This document shows positions 51,206 through 63,867 of a stretch of DNA of 64,000 nucleotides, piece by piece. The stretch is from the NCBI GenBank assembly GCA_947184155.2, contig CAMXCT020006760.1, positions 112,001 to 176,000 on the forward strand, read 5' to 3'. Position 1 is the first letter of the stretch, and every line of letters begins with the position of its first letter. The position numbers and the translations under genes were made by a program. The stretch comes from Cladocopium goreaui (lineage: Eukaryota; Sar; Dinophyceae; Suessiales; Symbiodiniaceae). Below the pieces are notes generated by a model. That model searched no databases, was not told where the DNA came from, and was given only the letters and a program-made list of their open reading frames with translations.

Positions 51206-54200
51206 TTAATTTGCAATGCCCAGATCTTCAAGCAGCTTCACTTGCTTCCCGATTTCAGCACCTCTCCCAGCGTCACTTCCATCCCTTTTTTGATGATCGT
51301 TTGCCCCTTGGACGGGCATGGCATGATGTGATCCATTGTATCCGATCATTTTGATGATGCCCGTCTTCTCTCTGAACTCTTCAGCTGGTAGAGCCTTCCC
51401 CTGGGGCGCCACGAAGAGGTAGTCCTGTGGGGTTTGACCAGCAACATTAGTTGCGCCATTGCTTTTAGATGTGCATATGGATCATGTGTGGCTAAGAATG
51501 CACAGGTTGCACAGGTACGAACATGTATACGTGCACATAGACAGACGCATATACATGTATATATATATATATGTGTGTGTGTAATACATGCAACGATTAT
51601 AGCATATTCCCAGCCAGAAACCCTGGTGGAATGGTAGCTTTGGTGTTCCAAACAGGACCAAACAGATTGCACCAACAAACCAAAGCGGTGCGGGATCAAA
51701 CCAGTCCCGTGCTTGTCACCAGCGGTGTCCTCAATGAGCACATAATCCAAATCCGGCAGCGTGTCGAGCATGACAAGGCTCTCTTTGATGCTATTCACAA
51801 TGGGTTTCCCTGGCACTGTCTCAGATCCCACCCATAGCCTTCCAGAATAAGGTGGTAGACCCAATCATAAACCCCAGGCAATGTAGCACGGGAACCACGC
51901 AGCTAAAAACATAGGAACCTGGGGGACAAAAATATGCTGGTGAAATGCTCTGGAATCTTAGGACCGTCTTAGGAATCTTCGAATCCCGGCCTCGCGTGTT
52001 GAAGCTGGTATTGATCAGTGCGGCCAGCTTGGTATGCTTGGACACCGCCAACAGCAGCTGATGCAGCCAGGGTTCATCGGTCACACCCACCGACTGATGC
52101 CGTGCCGTGCCGTCGAAATGGACCATGGCCTAGGGGACCCACGAAAAACCGGGGGCATGTCGTGGCAAAATCTGCTGGAAGGACTGGTGAAATAACCAGG
52201 GCACTTGAAACTATTACTTCACAATACTCCATTCAGAGCCCTGAAACACAAGAGCTCCTGTCAAAATCCTTTACATCTCAGTAATTACGATTATCATGGA
52301 TATCGGTTATCGCTTTTGGGCGGCCATATGTCTTTCCAGTGTTTTGTGCCAATTATCGCTTTTGAAGGGAGCCCTATCGCTTTACAGTGTCTCGTGCACA
52401 TCTCTGACAAAAGTGCTTCTGCAATACTACAACAGTGGTCTTCAACCATTTTGACCCTGACTCATACGTTCAAATAAGGAGCTGTGCGTAAATCACCATG
52501 TTCATTCTTGAGTGCCCCAGGTGGAACCTTTGATGGAATGGGTCACTTGATTTTGTCTAGTTTTGTTTCATCTCTTTTGATCTCGTTTTTCAATTTGATT
52601 AGGTGGGATAAGCGCACTTATATATGCATGTTCACTTTCCCCCACCTGAAACTGTGAAGATCTGACCCAAAAATGATTTACAGTACCTCTTGAAGGTAGT
52701 GATTTTCCAGCCAAGGCACCGGAAAATCTCGCCGGACCCAATCTAGGACCTGGACGGCGACAGGCCCCAGGTCCCACGGGGGGTATTTGAAAGCATACAA
52801 CAACAGAACTTAACCCTATTTGCTTTCCAGTGTTTTTTTTCAAACGATATGGAAAACGCTCCATTCGTATCCATGAGTAGATAATTTTCGGAACAGGAGA
52901 CAATGATGGATTTCCATGTGCCCTTTTTGTTTTAACACTTGCCGGAGGCTATAATCGCCCAATCATTTAGATAAGTTATATAACACCAGCTGATCATTGA
53001 AGTACAGCTAGCGTTTGGGGGCGGCACTTCCAGTTACAAATGGAATTATGACCATAATTATTGGAGTTATCTCCCAACTTATTCAGGTTTTCATCATTGT
53101 TGCACCCATTTGTAAGCCCTGGCCTGCACCCCCAAGTATGACTCCCGCCTTTGGTGCACGCTCCATGTACCTCGACAGGACCTTGCGACCAAAGACGGAT
53201 TCCAAGGCTTCCTCTGCGATCATCGGCGCGATGGGGCGATACCATTTCCTGACGCCCCACCAGCTGGGTTCCAGCTGAACATGTTAATAGGTCCTTGGAT
53301 ACCCTTGCATTAGATTGGTTAGATGGGGAGAAACTGAAAAAACGAAATCCGAGGTTTATGGTTAAACATGGGTGCCGATCAACAGTACCTCAAAAACCAC
53401 TGCCAACAGCACCCTTCTCGAAGTTCGCGGCCGCAGCCTGGGCGGGACCAGCACCCAAACAGAACCTTGGACAGCCTGGGCAGCACCCTGGACACCTGGA
53501 CAGCACTTTGACACAGCACGCCTGCGGAAGTTCGCGACACGCACCCCGGAGACCGGATGCTGGAAAGTTCGCGGCATCAAACCCAACCTATGAGAAGTAG
53601 GTTGACCATGGTTGACCCCCTATAGCTTGCCAGGGGAATGAAACAAATGAAACTCAGCTCCGCCAGGCATCCGAAACTTCAGGCGATTCATCCTTCGCTT
53701 CATCTCCTCCGCATCCGGCACTGCCACCAAGCTCCGGTGCCCCAAAGCCCTGGGACCAAACTCCTGGCCACGTCAAAGATGGCCCATCCATGTGAAGATT
53801 GATGTCATCTGAGTCAAACTATCATCATTTATTATTATCTTCTACCATTTCGACCATCATCTGGCATCACTTAGCACAATTTGACATCATTTGCCATCAT
53901 GTCAATTTATTAAGCCAGGACTGGTGTTCCAAAAAATTAGTTATTATATAGTTGTTTTCGCGGGCACACACCCCTCAAATCATACATCCACAAGCCGGTG
54001 TCATTCATCCACCAGCTACAGGGAAGTTGCGAGTTGGGACATGCCAATTTGAAAAAAAAACATTCGAGCACCTCAGAAGAGATGGAAAAGTAAAATGGTC
54101 CGGAATCATTTTTGCATCTTTGGTGAACTCCTATAATTTCCGAAGACCCATGGAGTTTGTGCCCCAACCACATTGGCTTGGGGGTCGGCCCACATAACGT

Positions 54201-57200
54201 TTCCGCTAAGGGTTCCAGGAAGGTTCTGGGGAGGTTCTGGGTGTTTCCCGGTCGTTCCAGAGATTAAATTCTGTTCGTTTGGGGGTTGCTTGTGCTCGTG
54301 GCTGTTGGCTAGCTTGTGCACCTAAAATTTGTCTCATCTGTGCATCTGGTATCTTCCAGTGCATGCTGGGCCACGAAACCTTACAAAAATACATAGATCA
54401 GGTATCGTTCCAATGACCTATACCTTCCAGAAACTATTTCCGAAAATTTGCTGAAAATAGGGAACTCGCACCCCATGAGATAAATTCCAAGTTATCAGGG
54501 AACGAAGAAACTTTTACACACGGGTGGCCAAATACATAATTGACATAATTCATCAGGGTATAGATGAACTGAATAGAGGAATGCGCTTTTCGCAACAAGT
54601 TCCAGATTATACAACTTCCGCGGCTAGTGTAGAAGCAGCGAAGAAATACAAATGGCAATCGATTTTTGTCAGAAACCACGGAGTACACCGTCCAGTGTGA
54701 CACGGTGATTTGTTTCACGCCCTAGCTGCAGTGAAGTGACTCTTCATTGTTGCGTGGAGGTGCATGAAGGAAAACCGTAGACTGGGCGTAATTTTGGTTT
54801 CTCGTTTTTGCACCTCCAAAGCGTCCTTCCTTGTCTTGTTGCTATGATTTTTGCGGGCGTAGATGTGACATCTTGCCATCCCATTCTTCCCTTCTGTCAC
54901 TTCTGTCTGTATTATCTGATCGCCATTCTCTTCGCCCTTGTATCTTGTCTATGTCATGCTTTGTTTGTGTGGTACTCCATCTCCAAGTTCCCTGTCCCTA
55001 TGTCCAGTGTCCACAGGTCCCCCAATTTAGAAACCTGAAAGGGTATAGGGGAGGGTCTGTGGCCCAGGTGCGCGAATGAGCTAAAATCTGGGTGCACAAG
55101 TGAGTCCATACCTTTCCTGATCGAAATTTCTCCAAATTCCAGGTCACCTGCCGTCCTGCTTTCCCACCACTTTCTTTCCGGAGGGGATCCCGCCTGGGCT
55201 TAATTTGTTTTCCACCAACTAACTCCATTCGTAGCTCCGACTAGCTCCAACCAAAGCAGGGAATATGGATAGCCCTGGCTCACCACTTCAGTTACCAGAT
55301 TCACCAGCGGATAGCCAACCTGACGCCCCAAGGGCTTCCCCACCTGGCGGCCCCGCACCAAGGCCACGATGGGCTTCTGCCCATCCGCCCGCGGCGTCGC
55401 CAGCAGCTGCGCCAAAAACGCCACCCCGCCCAGCTCCGAGAGACGCCGCGCGTTGCGCTGCGTGGCGTAGTGAGGCAGCTCGTCTCGGTCCCAGAGGTTG
55501 AAACCTCGGGGACCAACGTTTCATGGGGATTTCACCATGATTTATAGAGTTGCAACTAGAACTGGCTAGGAACTATAACCATCAAAAATATACACAAATA
55601 TGATGGTGGTATGATAAACGATTGTTTTGGTTGATAATGAAATGAGTTTTACTACCCTACGAATTATGGATTCTTACACTTGTCATTGCTTGTCATTTGT
55701 GGGACGTGCATTTCAGGGTTTGTTTCCAGTGCATGGGCACAGTAAGTGGGTCAGAACCATGATTGGAGCCGAATTATGTACAACAATGATGCTAGGAGAA
55801 TGGTGGTTGTTCTGCTTGTTCACAGGCGTATTGGGCGACAGAGCGATCTCGAACAGATCCATTGCAAATTGGTTGTTTATCAAAAATACATGAATAGATG
55901 TGAAGTGGCCTGCCAATCTATCAAAGTATTTGAAAATGGTTCTGCGGCGATCTAACATGACAACAAAACATGGGCATGGACATCCAGTTGCAAAAAACAA
56001 ATACATTAGAAGATCATGTTCGTGGCCTTTGGGGCTCCATATTAAATTGTTTTGAGAAGGTTGCCACTGATACTATGTGTTCCTGCTGGTCATGACTATA
56101 TAATTTCGGATTCCACGCCAATAAATTCTAGCCACTCGATTTTTTGAGATGTCTGAAAATCGAGTATCTCAATATTGCAGATTTTATCATCGATTTGCTC
56201 AAAAATGGCCATTGGGTCTATCCATTTTATTCCATTTTCACATCCAGATCTTGTCATGTTAGATCGCCCTCTAAGCAAAGCCTGGTCTACCCAAGTACTG
56301 CATCTCTTGCCTCTGGGTAGGCGGTGAGACAGCAAAGAGACCCCCCACCGAAATGCCGCAGTCGCTGGGCGCTGGAGGCACAAAGACTTCCTGCTTTAGA
56401 TCCCCATCCCTCGATAAAGATGTTGAAAAGGTTAGGGAAGGTGACTCGCCTAATCCCAAATTTTCCCAAATCTATCCAAAATTATAGAGTAAAATGGAAA
56501 AAGAAGAACCACCACCTACTACTATCATACAGAAATATCCAGAATAGGCATGGAAAGTAAAAGACATGTTTAAGAAAGTGATCAGCTTCCATCTTCAGGC
56601 TGTCTTGGATAAACTGATTGGCCGCCACATTGAGCGCACAGCCGCCCATCAGCACGACACCATCCACGGGTTCCAACCTCTCCAACAAACTTTTGATGAG
56701 GTCCAAACTCCTCTGCTGCCATTGCCTTTGCAGCTCTGCAGCCAGTAAGTCTTGCTTGTCTTTCCCTGGAAGAGGGTTGGAAAAAATATGCGGCCCACAA
56801 ACAAAAGCCACGAATCGGTCAAAATTCGTCTTTGCCCTCATTGAATGCACCAAAAATTGCATTTGCCCACACCGAAGAGTCTCCCCCTTCGATCTGGTGA
56901 AACCTCTTTTGTTTTCCAATGGGATTTGTTTTTTTTGGGAGCAATTTTCACCGGAACCTCCCTTAGTTCATGGGAAAATCCATGGTTTCCGGTGAAGATT
57001 TTCCCATCCAACACCAATCCATTGCTTCTTGCCCCGCCTTGACATGCCAGGGCCACCATTTCTGTGGGCAACACACCCTTTGGCCTGCTTCGGTTCTGCT
57101 TGGCCGGGTCCAGGGTGGCCCTGCCCAGCTCCAGGTCCAGAAGCTTGGCTACGGAGCGTTGGACGGCCGCGGGAACGGGGAGATCCGCCGCCACGGCGCT

Positions 57201-60200
57201 GTAGCCTGAGGGAAACTGGTTGAAACCAGTGGGGTCACACCAAAATCTAAGGGTTCCCTGCATATTTTCACGTAGTCTGGGAACGGGATGAGAAAAAAAT
57301 GAGAAAAATTGGATGGTTTTGGGCTTAACCCGCCAATTCATGAGAGATTTTTGACCCACCAAAAATCTGGTTTTAAGTTAAAAGAATAGACATGTGGATA
57401 GTTGGAACAGAAAAATCAGATCAGTTCGGTTTGGAACAAACATCTTCAAAAAGGCAGGAATCCTTTCAAACCTACTCTGAGGAGCCCATGATCTTCCCCG
57501 CATCACTGAGCATATGGGCGGAACTGCGCACGACATCAATGGATATCCAGTCAGTATCAGCCAAGTCCATCTGGCGCGATGGGAGGCAGATGAGATGGAA
57601 AAACTATGGGGGAATGGAGGGATCACAACATCTCGGAAGCGGAAAGAAACTGGGAGAAAAAACTGAAGCAGTTTGACCCACACCCCTTCAAGCAGATGTT
57701 TGGAGAAGCTCACTGAAACCAGCGTCCAGAGGCCGATGACACAGAAAATTTGCAGGTGAAAACTCCGAGCCTATGGTACAAGTTGGCCCAAATATTCCCT
57801 CTTGCAAGTTGCAGCCAGGCTAAATCATCCCACCGGATCGAAAACCGTGCTCATGAAAATAGAGTTTTACAACAAAATGTGTGTTTTGCCACAGCGAGGC
57901 AACCATTTGTGTCACTTGAAAAGTGCCAAATTTGACGTCCAAATTTGGGTGTTTTTTGGGGAAATTGTGTTTTCGCTACAGTAAAACGTGATTTTCTTGG
58001 CTATTTCGATCGGACCAATTCAGGCATCTTTTTCACTCGATCATTCGCAGCGTTTCTGCAGTCTTCTCAAGCAGTTTCTTGTACTTGCTGATGAATCTCC
58101 ATTGCCACATTTTGGCATATAACATGACATCTTCGTGCCTGGCACCCAAAGAGTTGGGGATGAATTGTTTGCAGCTGGTCCACGCAGCATCAATCGTGCC
58201 TGTATGGCATTGATGGTGGAGCGGCCGCGCTGGACATCCTTCACAAATTCGCAGCGTAGCAACATGTAACGTAGCAAGGATACCAGAGATCTCTGCAGCG
58301 TAGCAACATGTAACGTAGCAAGGATGCCAGAGATCTCTGAAGCGTAGCAACATGTAACGTAGCAAGGATACCACAGAGATCTCTGCAGCGTAGCAACATC
58401 TAGTGTACGCACTAGAAAGAACGTTAACATGCCCACCCCACCCCACCCCAACATAACCTCCGACCCCGCGTTTGCAAAAACGTACGTGTTACGAGCACGG
58501 TTTTCGGTCCGTAGGCTAAATCATCCACTAGTGGATTAGGAGCCTCGCTAGTTGGTCCAAGGCACATTTCGGCAATACCAGCTCAAGATCTCTTCACACT
58601 CCGGGTAAATCTCTGTGAAGACATTAGTCATGCTGTTGTACGCCCCTGCAAAGTTCCTGGGCGCCATGACACGGCAGTTCAAGCGTCTCGCTGAAACCCA
58701 TCTTCAAGCTTCCTCCTTGAAATTCACCCTGCACAGGATATTTGCAGCTAGATCTGCCAGGATCTGCCAGGATCTGCTATGCTACAGCCACTTGGTTTCT
58801 GGTCGCCCCACCTTACCCCGACCATCCCAGTCAAGCTTCGCATCCAGCCGTGCCACCCGTTGCACCGTTTGCCCCGTGCCATAGAAGGCATTGTAGAAAC
58901 CGTCGTCGCCCCCGCCGTCATAGGAGACCACCAGGGCACGCTGGAAGGGCGACGACAGAAAGCCCAGCAGGGCATGCGCCTCGTGATGGTGAACCCACCT
59001 CCATTGCTTCACCTGCATCACCTGCAAAATTGCAGGAAATTCTCAATGGATGAATGGATGATGAATTGATCTCATTTGAATGGATTCTGATTGAACGGAT
59101 TCTCGTTTGAATGGATGATGAATTGATTTTTAATATCGATAATTAATGGGTAATATTAATGGATGATTATATCATTGAGTATAAATGGATGATCATTGGG
59201 GATTTGGTAAATCATTCATCTGGCAAACCCAAGAATAAAACAGCAATTTCGGAACGGTTCCTATTTCAGATAAAATTTAGGATTGGCTTTTTGGGGGGCT
59301 TACCACATTACTCCTCTTTTGGTCACAGCCAAATGATACCGAAAAGGGGGAATTTACTGTTACAGGAAATTATCTCAGTAGGATTTAACGTGTCCAAACC
59401 CTTTTCGGGTTGAAGTAATGGTGGAGTTTCCATGGGCCCTTCAAGCCATAGGCTGCTCCACTTGTGGCATGCTAGCTCGTTTACTTCTCATTATGTCATT
59501 ACGTGGTAAACCCATCAAAAACCTTGACTTTAGGAGGATTTATACCACACCACCTCTGGTGATGTTGGAGGTCTATCACATTACCAGAGATATCCAGCAA
59601 TCATAGCAATATAAAATAGCCTATCAAGGGAGGTTTATAGCTGGGAAAATGAACAAAACTAAATGGTGGATTTTCTTCTTCAAGCCATGTTTGATGACAC
59701 TGGGATGGGTATTTCTGCTGCCAAACCTCCTCCGCGAGCCCGGGGATGTCGAACATCATGTGCGGCTCAATGATGACTCCAAAATCGAAGCTCCTAACGC
59801 CGAGGATTTGTTTCGCGTTTTTGGACTTAGCATCCCCAGAAAAATTTGAAAATCGATGGAAAAACAAATGATGAAGTGTAGCCCTTGGGTGAGTGAGGGC
59901 CAGTGCTCACCAAAATCTCAACTAAATCGTTTGTTACTGAAGTGATTTAAAGGAAGAAATGAACCGGAAGCTCCTTTCAATTTGCTGGGGAAGCATGGTT
60001 AGGCTGCCTCAAGTTTGCCCTTTACCTTACCATCTTCATCCAATGCGGATTCAACCTTCCAGCTGGGTTTAACCCAAAAACTAGGGAAAGCCACCTTCAA
60101 TAGCCAATCATCCATGGCTTACACTATGTCACTATGTTCCCAGCAATTTGAAAGTTGCTTCCTTCTCCCATTTTCATCTGTGCCATGGTCCCCCCCCAAA

Positions 60201-61439
60201 AAAAAGTGTTTTTCTTGCTGTCGCAATCCATCTCATATTGGGAATACGTATCATTTGCATATATCAATCCCTAATTGATGAGCATCACCCAAATCACCCA
60301 ACACGGGCAGATCATTTACAATATTTTGATATATTTTACAGTACCACCATGAATATCCCATGGTTGACTGCAGAGTTTCCATGATCTTCCCATTTTTGGG
60401 GGAGAAGTGGCCGAAAAAAGCCGCTCCTGGGACAGGGCCTTCCACCTTCGCATTCGCAGCCTTTCCAAAAGGCTTCCATGGCCTCCAAAAAATCCAAGCG
60501 GTACCTGGGAGCAAAGCGCAACACGTCGGACCAGTCATAGGAGCCATAGCCTGGGTACCGTGGCTGTGAAGATTTGAGGATTTGCTGGAAAATATTGGGA
60601 GAAACCAGGACAATATTGGAATAAATCCAGTAAAATGAGGAAAACATCATGGAATTATTGGGAGATATGCCCTCTCGTAATCAAACATGGAGAGCTGGAA
60701 AATTCCCTGCAAATTGGGGCTTCAATGCGAAAATCATCTGTGATTGGGATACCCTCTGGTAATCTAACGTGGCCACTGAAAATTGCCTATATGAATGGAT
60801 CAAAGTGATCTAAAAATAGGTAATTGTCCAGCGCGATGTTTTCATTGCCGGAGGGTATTTATTCAGATTACCAGTAAACCGTGGATTGAGCCACCAAAAA
60901 CCATCTCATATGATGTTCCACGGATTGAAATCAAGGTGTGAACTGTGAACACCAGTCGAACCAATTCTGCGAACCAAGCGCTCCCTGAGCCTCCTGTGAG
61001 GCTACAGCTACTAGCCATGTCATGCAGTGATTCAACTCCATACAACAGGAACCTCCTTGTAAAGCTTCCTTACCATCCTCAATAAACACCCTTAGAAAAG
61101 CATGGGCAACTCTCTAAATGAATCTGATCTGGCAATGGGCAATCCCAACATTACGGATGGTTTCAAAAAGTGTGGATATCCAAGTGCCAGGATAATCAGG
61201 ATACTCACAAAAATCTCACAAATATCTCGAAACTTTGTTGGCCAGGTGACCCAACAAATCGTAGTAGCGCTCTCCAAAGAAACGCTCCAGTTCAAGTACG
61301 CATTGGACCCTTCCATCGATGCTCATGGCAATATTCGAATCATGCCCCACATGAATGGCCAGAGCCACTTTGGGCCGTACCTCCTCTGTTGAAGGAGGCA
61401 GGAATCCATAATCCAAGCATCGATGTCTAGGAGCGTATC
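51206..61439 (-). CDS. Carbamoyltransferase, NodU/CmcH/TobZ family
   Basis: Enzymes of this family move a carbamoyl group from carbamoyl phosphate, via carbamoyl-adenylate, onto a hydroxyl or amine of a small molecule. Exons: 61439-61251 (VALAIHVGHDSNIAMSIDG, ELERFFGERYYD), 60563-60446, about 59808-59719, 59021-58817 (HHHEAHALLGFLSSPF, SYDGGGDDGFYN), 58690-58579 (NFAGAYNSMTNVFTEIYP), about 58200-58060 (weak), 57570-57476, 57205-57038, 56765-about 56597 (VLMGGCALNVAAN), 56390-56291 (EVFVPPAPSDCG), 55504-55344, 53763-53679 (EFGPRALGHRSL), 53248-53143 (WYRPIAPMI), 52749-52720 (30 nt), 52129-51991 (HFDGTARHQS, LINTSFNTRG), 51809-about 51735 (KPIVNSIKESL), 51424-51206 (stop TAA). The N-terminal Kae1-like and C-terminal YrdC-like halves are both present and their key motifs look intact. 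A further N-terminal exon may lie at about 62270-62015. The family also contains the saxitoxin-pathway enzyme SxtI, but nothing here ties this gene to that pathway and no other sxt-like gene is visible. Substrate unknown. Confidence 0.9.
58252..58400 (+). repeat. About 45-bp tandem repeat in a carbamoyltransferase intron
   Basis: GCGTAGCAACATGTAACGTA recurs at about 45-bp intervals, three full copies plus a partial one, with AGAGATCTCTG between copies. The short palindrome AGAGATCTCT marks each junction. Confidence 0.85.
60750..60857. repeat. Palindromic element family 1, diverged copy
   Basis: Left end TACCCTCTGGTAATCTAACG is intact; the right end is worn (GCCGGAGGGTA). Sits in an intron of the carbamoyltransferase gene between exons 61439-61251 and 60563-60446. 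Confidence 0.6.
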
Positions 61440-62682
61440 CTGCACGTGTCAGGGGAAAATCGGCAGATGGAATTTGAATCATCCTGAAGGAACGTCTGGG
61501 TTTGCCTGAAAATGGCTATTTTAATCCATTGGAATTGGGAGGGGTACCTTATCTTTAGACAAACCCAAATACAAAAATGTGTGGTGTGTGTGTGTGTCTG
61601 TGTGTGTGTCTGGGGAAGGGGGAGAGAGAGAGAGAGACAAAGAGAGAGAGAGAGAGAGTACTCGTGCCTATCTATGCCAATGCTTTATTCTTAAAAAATA
61701 CACAATGCGGGTGTGAAAGGACCGGACCGACAATATCCGGGTAAAACCCTGGGTGTTTCATTCCCATGGAAGGGTAGAACGCTGAAATAATAGGTGAAAA
61801 TACCGTCCAGAAGTAGTTTCTTGCAATTGTCAGGTCATCCTCCGGTCATACAACCTTCAACATCTCCGACCTACAGTCACAAACCGCAAGATTTTTCTAC
61901 AAATCCCTCAAGCCCTTAGGATCAGTTCCGCAAACCTCGTTCTGTGTTTCTTCGTTGATCTTCAACAGTTTCGGGCGAATCCTGATCAGTTTTCGCACAG
62001 CTCCAAGCTAACTTTTCCCAACAGTTTTTCCCCGACTTTTTCCAGTCCGATAGCTCCTCTCCCCTTGAAATTCTTGTTCATCACCATCATGGCGGTGGCA
62101 TTTGCAAAGCGCTGCACTGGGTGCCCTTTGAAGCCCCCCACGTGACCCAGGGCCAGGGAGGGCCATAAGCGTCTGCTCCAGCGGTCGCAGCTTTGGTGGC
62201 CCGGAGATAGGGGCCAATTCCAGTGATCCACAAAGGCACCGCGGTCGAGTGGCATGGCATGGATGGTGGATGCCATTGGATGCCTGCATGATGCAACAAA
62301 AACATCGGTAAAAAAGCAGGGGAAAGCCACGAAAATCCTAGGGACAGCAAGGATAGAGGGGAAAGAGTGAAGAATGGTCAATGGACACCCCAGGACCTGG
62401 GGGGAACCATGAAGAATGAGAGGGAACATCAGGGGAACAAGTCAAGAAATTACGGAAAGTGTCAACAAGTTTGCTTTCAATCAGGGTGGGAGGTAAACGA
62501 TTCAAATCAAATCAAGTTGATTTGGATGGTGTAAGTACTTTCTGGGCCCAATGAACTGAGCAGTGTTCAAAACCCTCTGTCATCCATTCATACTGGTTGA
62601 TTTATAGGGGTTCCCATAATGGGCTGTAATAGCACCCCATAAACCAGGTTGCATGATCATAAACAATCAAAAAGGGTTTCGG

Positions 62683-63640
62683 TCACTGGGGTTTGTGCTC
62701 GGCCACTGTTGCCAGTGCACTGGTGGCTGCTGGATGTAGTTGGCTAGCGCAATTAAAGAAGCAAATGGAATAGCCACTGGTCATTGGCAGTTCATGGCGA
62801 ACTTCTGACGATGTACATAGATCCATCCCAGATAGCTGTTCAATCTGCAGTGATTCGTGGTTCTCTTGCCTGCTTCTTGACACCTAGTCCCGCGGGTTTC
62901 TCTTGAATGTAAAAAGCTACGATTTCAAACACAAGTTCTCCTGCACATCCTACCGGTCCTAAAATCACTGCATCACCTGAGCACCATAACCCCCCGGGCG
63001 CACATCATTTTCTCTGTGATTTCCCCCACACGCTCTGCCGCCCGTGAGGTTTCCCCACCCCCGGGGACGACCCAAAAAAAGGCGATGCCTTGCCAAAGCC
63101 AAAGCTATATCTGCACCCCATCACGCCTCAAACGCAGCCATGATGCACGGCTACATTCGTATCCTATCAGGTACTGTACAGCCTCGAATTTGAGGTCAAA
63201 AATTCGCAGTTTCTACTATTTATTACAAGGATTTGTCCAAACCGAAAGTTGATCTGTGCTGCTTGGTGCTTCAGGCCTTCTTCGCCATCAGCTTTCAGCT
63301 CCTTGGTGCACAAAATCGATGTGGGAATTGATGACAGCAACTGCTCTGAGGAAGGAACCATTCAGCACGTAGAACCTTGAGAGCTGGCGATCTGACACCG
63401 AAAACCATCCGCTCCAACGCCAAATTGGCCATCAAAAGGAGGCCCTTGAAAGAGGTAAGTGATTATCAAGCATATAAGATCCAGTAATCAGTACTACCCA
63501 ACTCCCTTATGCAAGCCCCTGAAACAAAGAATGTACTGTAGGTCAACCGTTCCTCCCCAATGAAGCTACTTGGCCCAAGGAACAACATGTAGGCCTTGCG
63601 TCCCAAATCTCTGGGCTCCTCCAAAGGAGGATCACGTTGG
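62683..63640 (-). CDS. Unrecognised exons upstream of the carbamoyltransferase
   Basis: Minus-strand segments with good coding character: about 63640-63535 (PRDLGRKAYMLFLGPSSFI, GEERLTYS), about 63451-63383 (GLLLMANLALERMVFGVRS, acceptor TTTCAAG, donor GTTCTACG), about 63080-62985 (SRAAERVGEITEKMMCARG) and about 62880-62683 (ENHESLQIEQLSGMDLCTS, ending in a stop at 62683). They could be the 3' end of a separate gene entering from the right edge, or extra 5' exons of the carbamoyltransferase. No family is recognised. The edges are by eye. Another open segment (63361-63240) is possible but its frame is unclear. Confidence 0.4.
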
Positions 63641-63867
63641 GTTTGTCTGAAACTGGGTGCAAAATCCGCTACTAAAAATCACCGTTTTCCATGTGTCATC
63701 GTTTTCCTCGCTAGTGCCATTTTTAGGTATCCCCGATTCTTGCAGAAACCATAGCCGTTTCTTTTCATGCTCCCCAATTTCATCACCCAGCATCGCAAAC
63801 AGGAGGGTCGGGTTTGCAAAACACGGTTATATTGCATATCTTTCAAAACATAATCCCGCATATGTGT

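Noticed and set aside
50578..51209. Overlapping ORFs of about 200 codons on both strands
   Set aside because: They are translations of the ATGTATGC octamer array, which has no stop codons in several frames.
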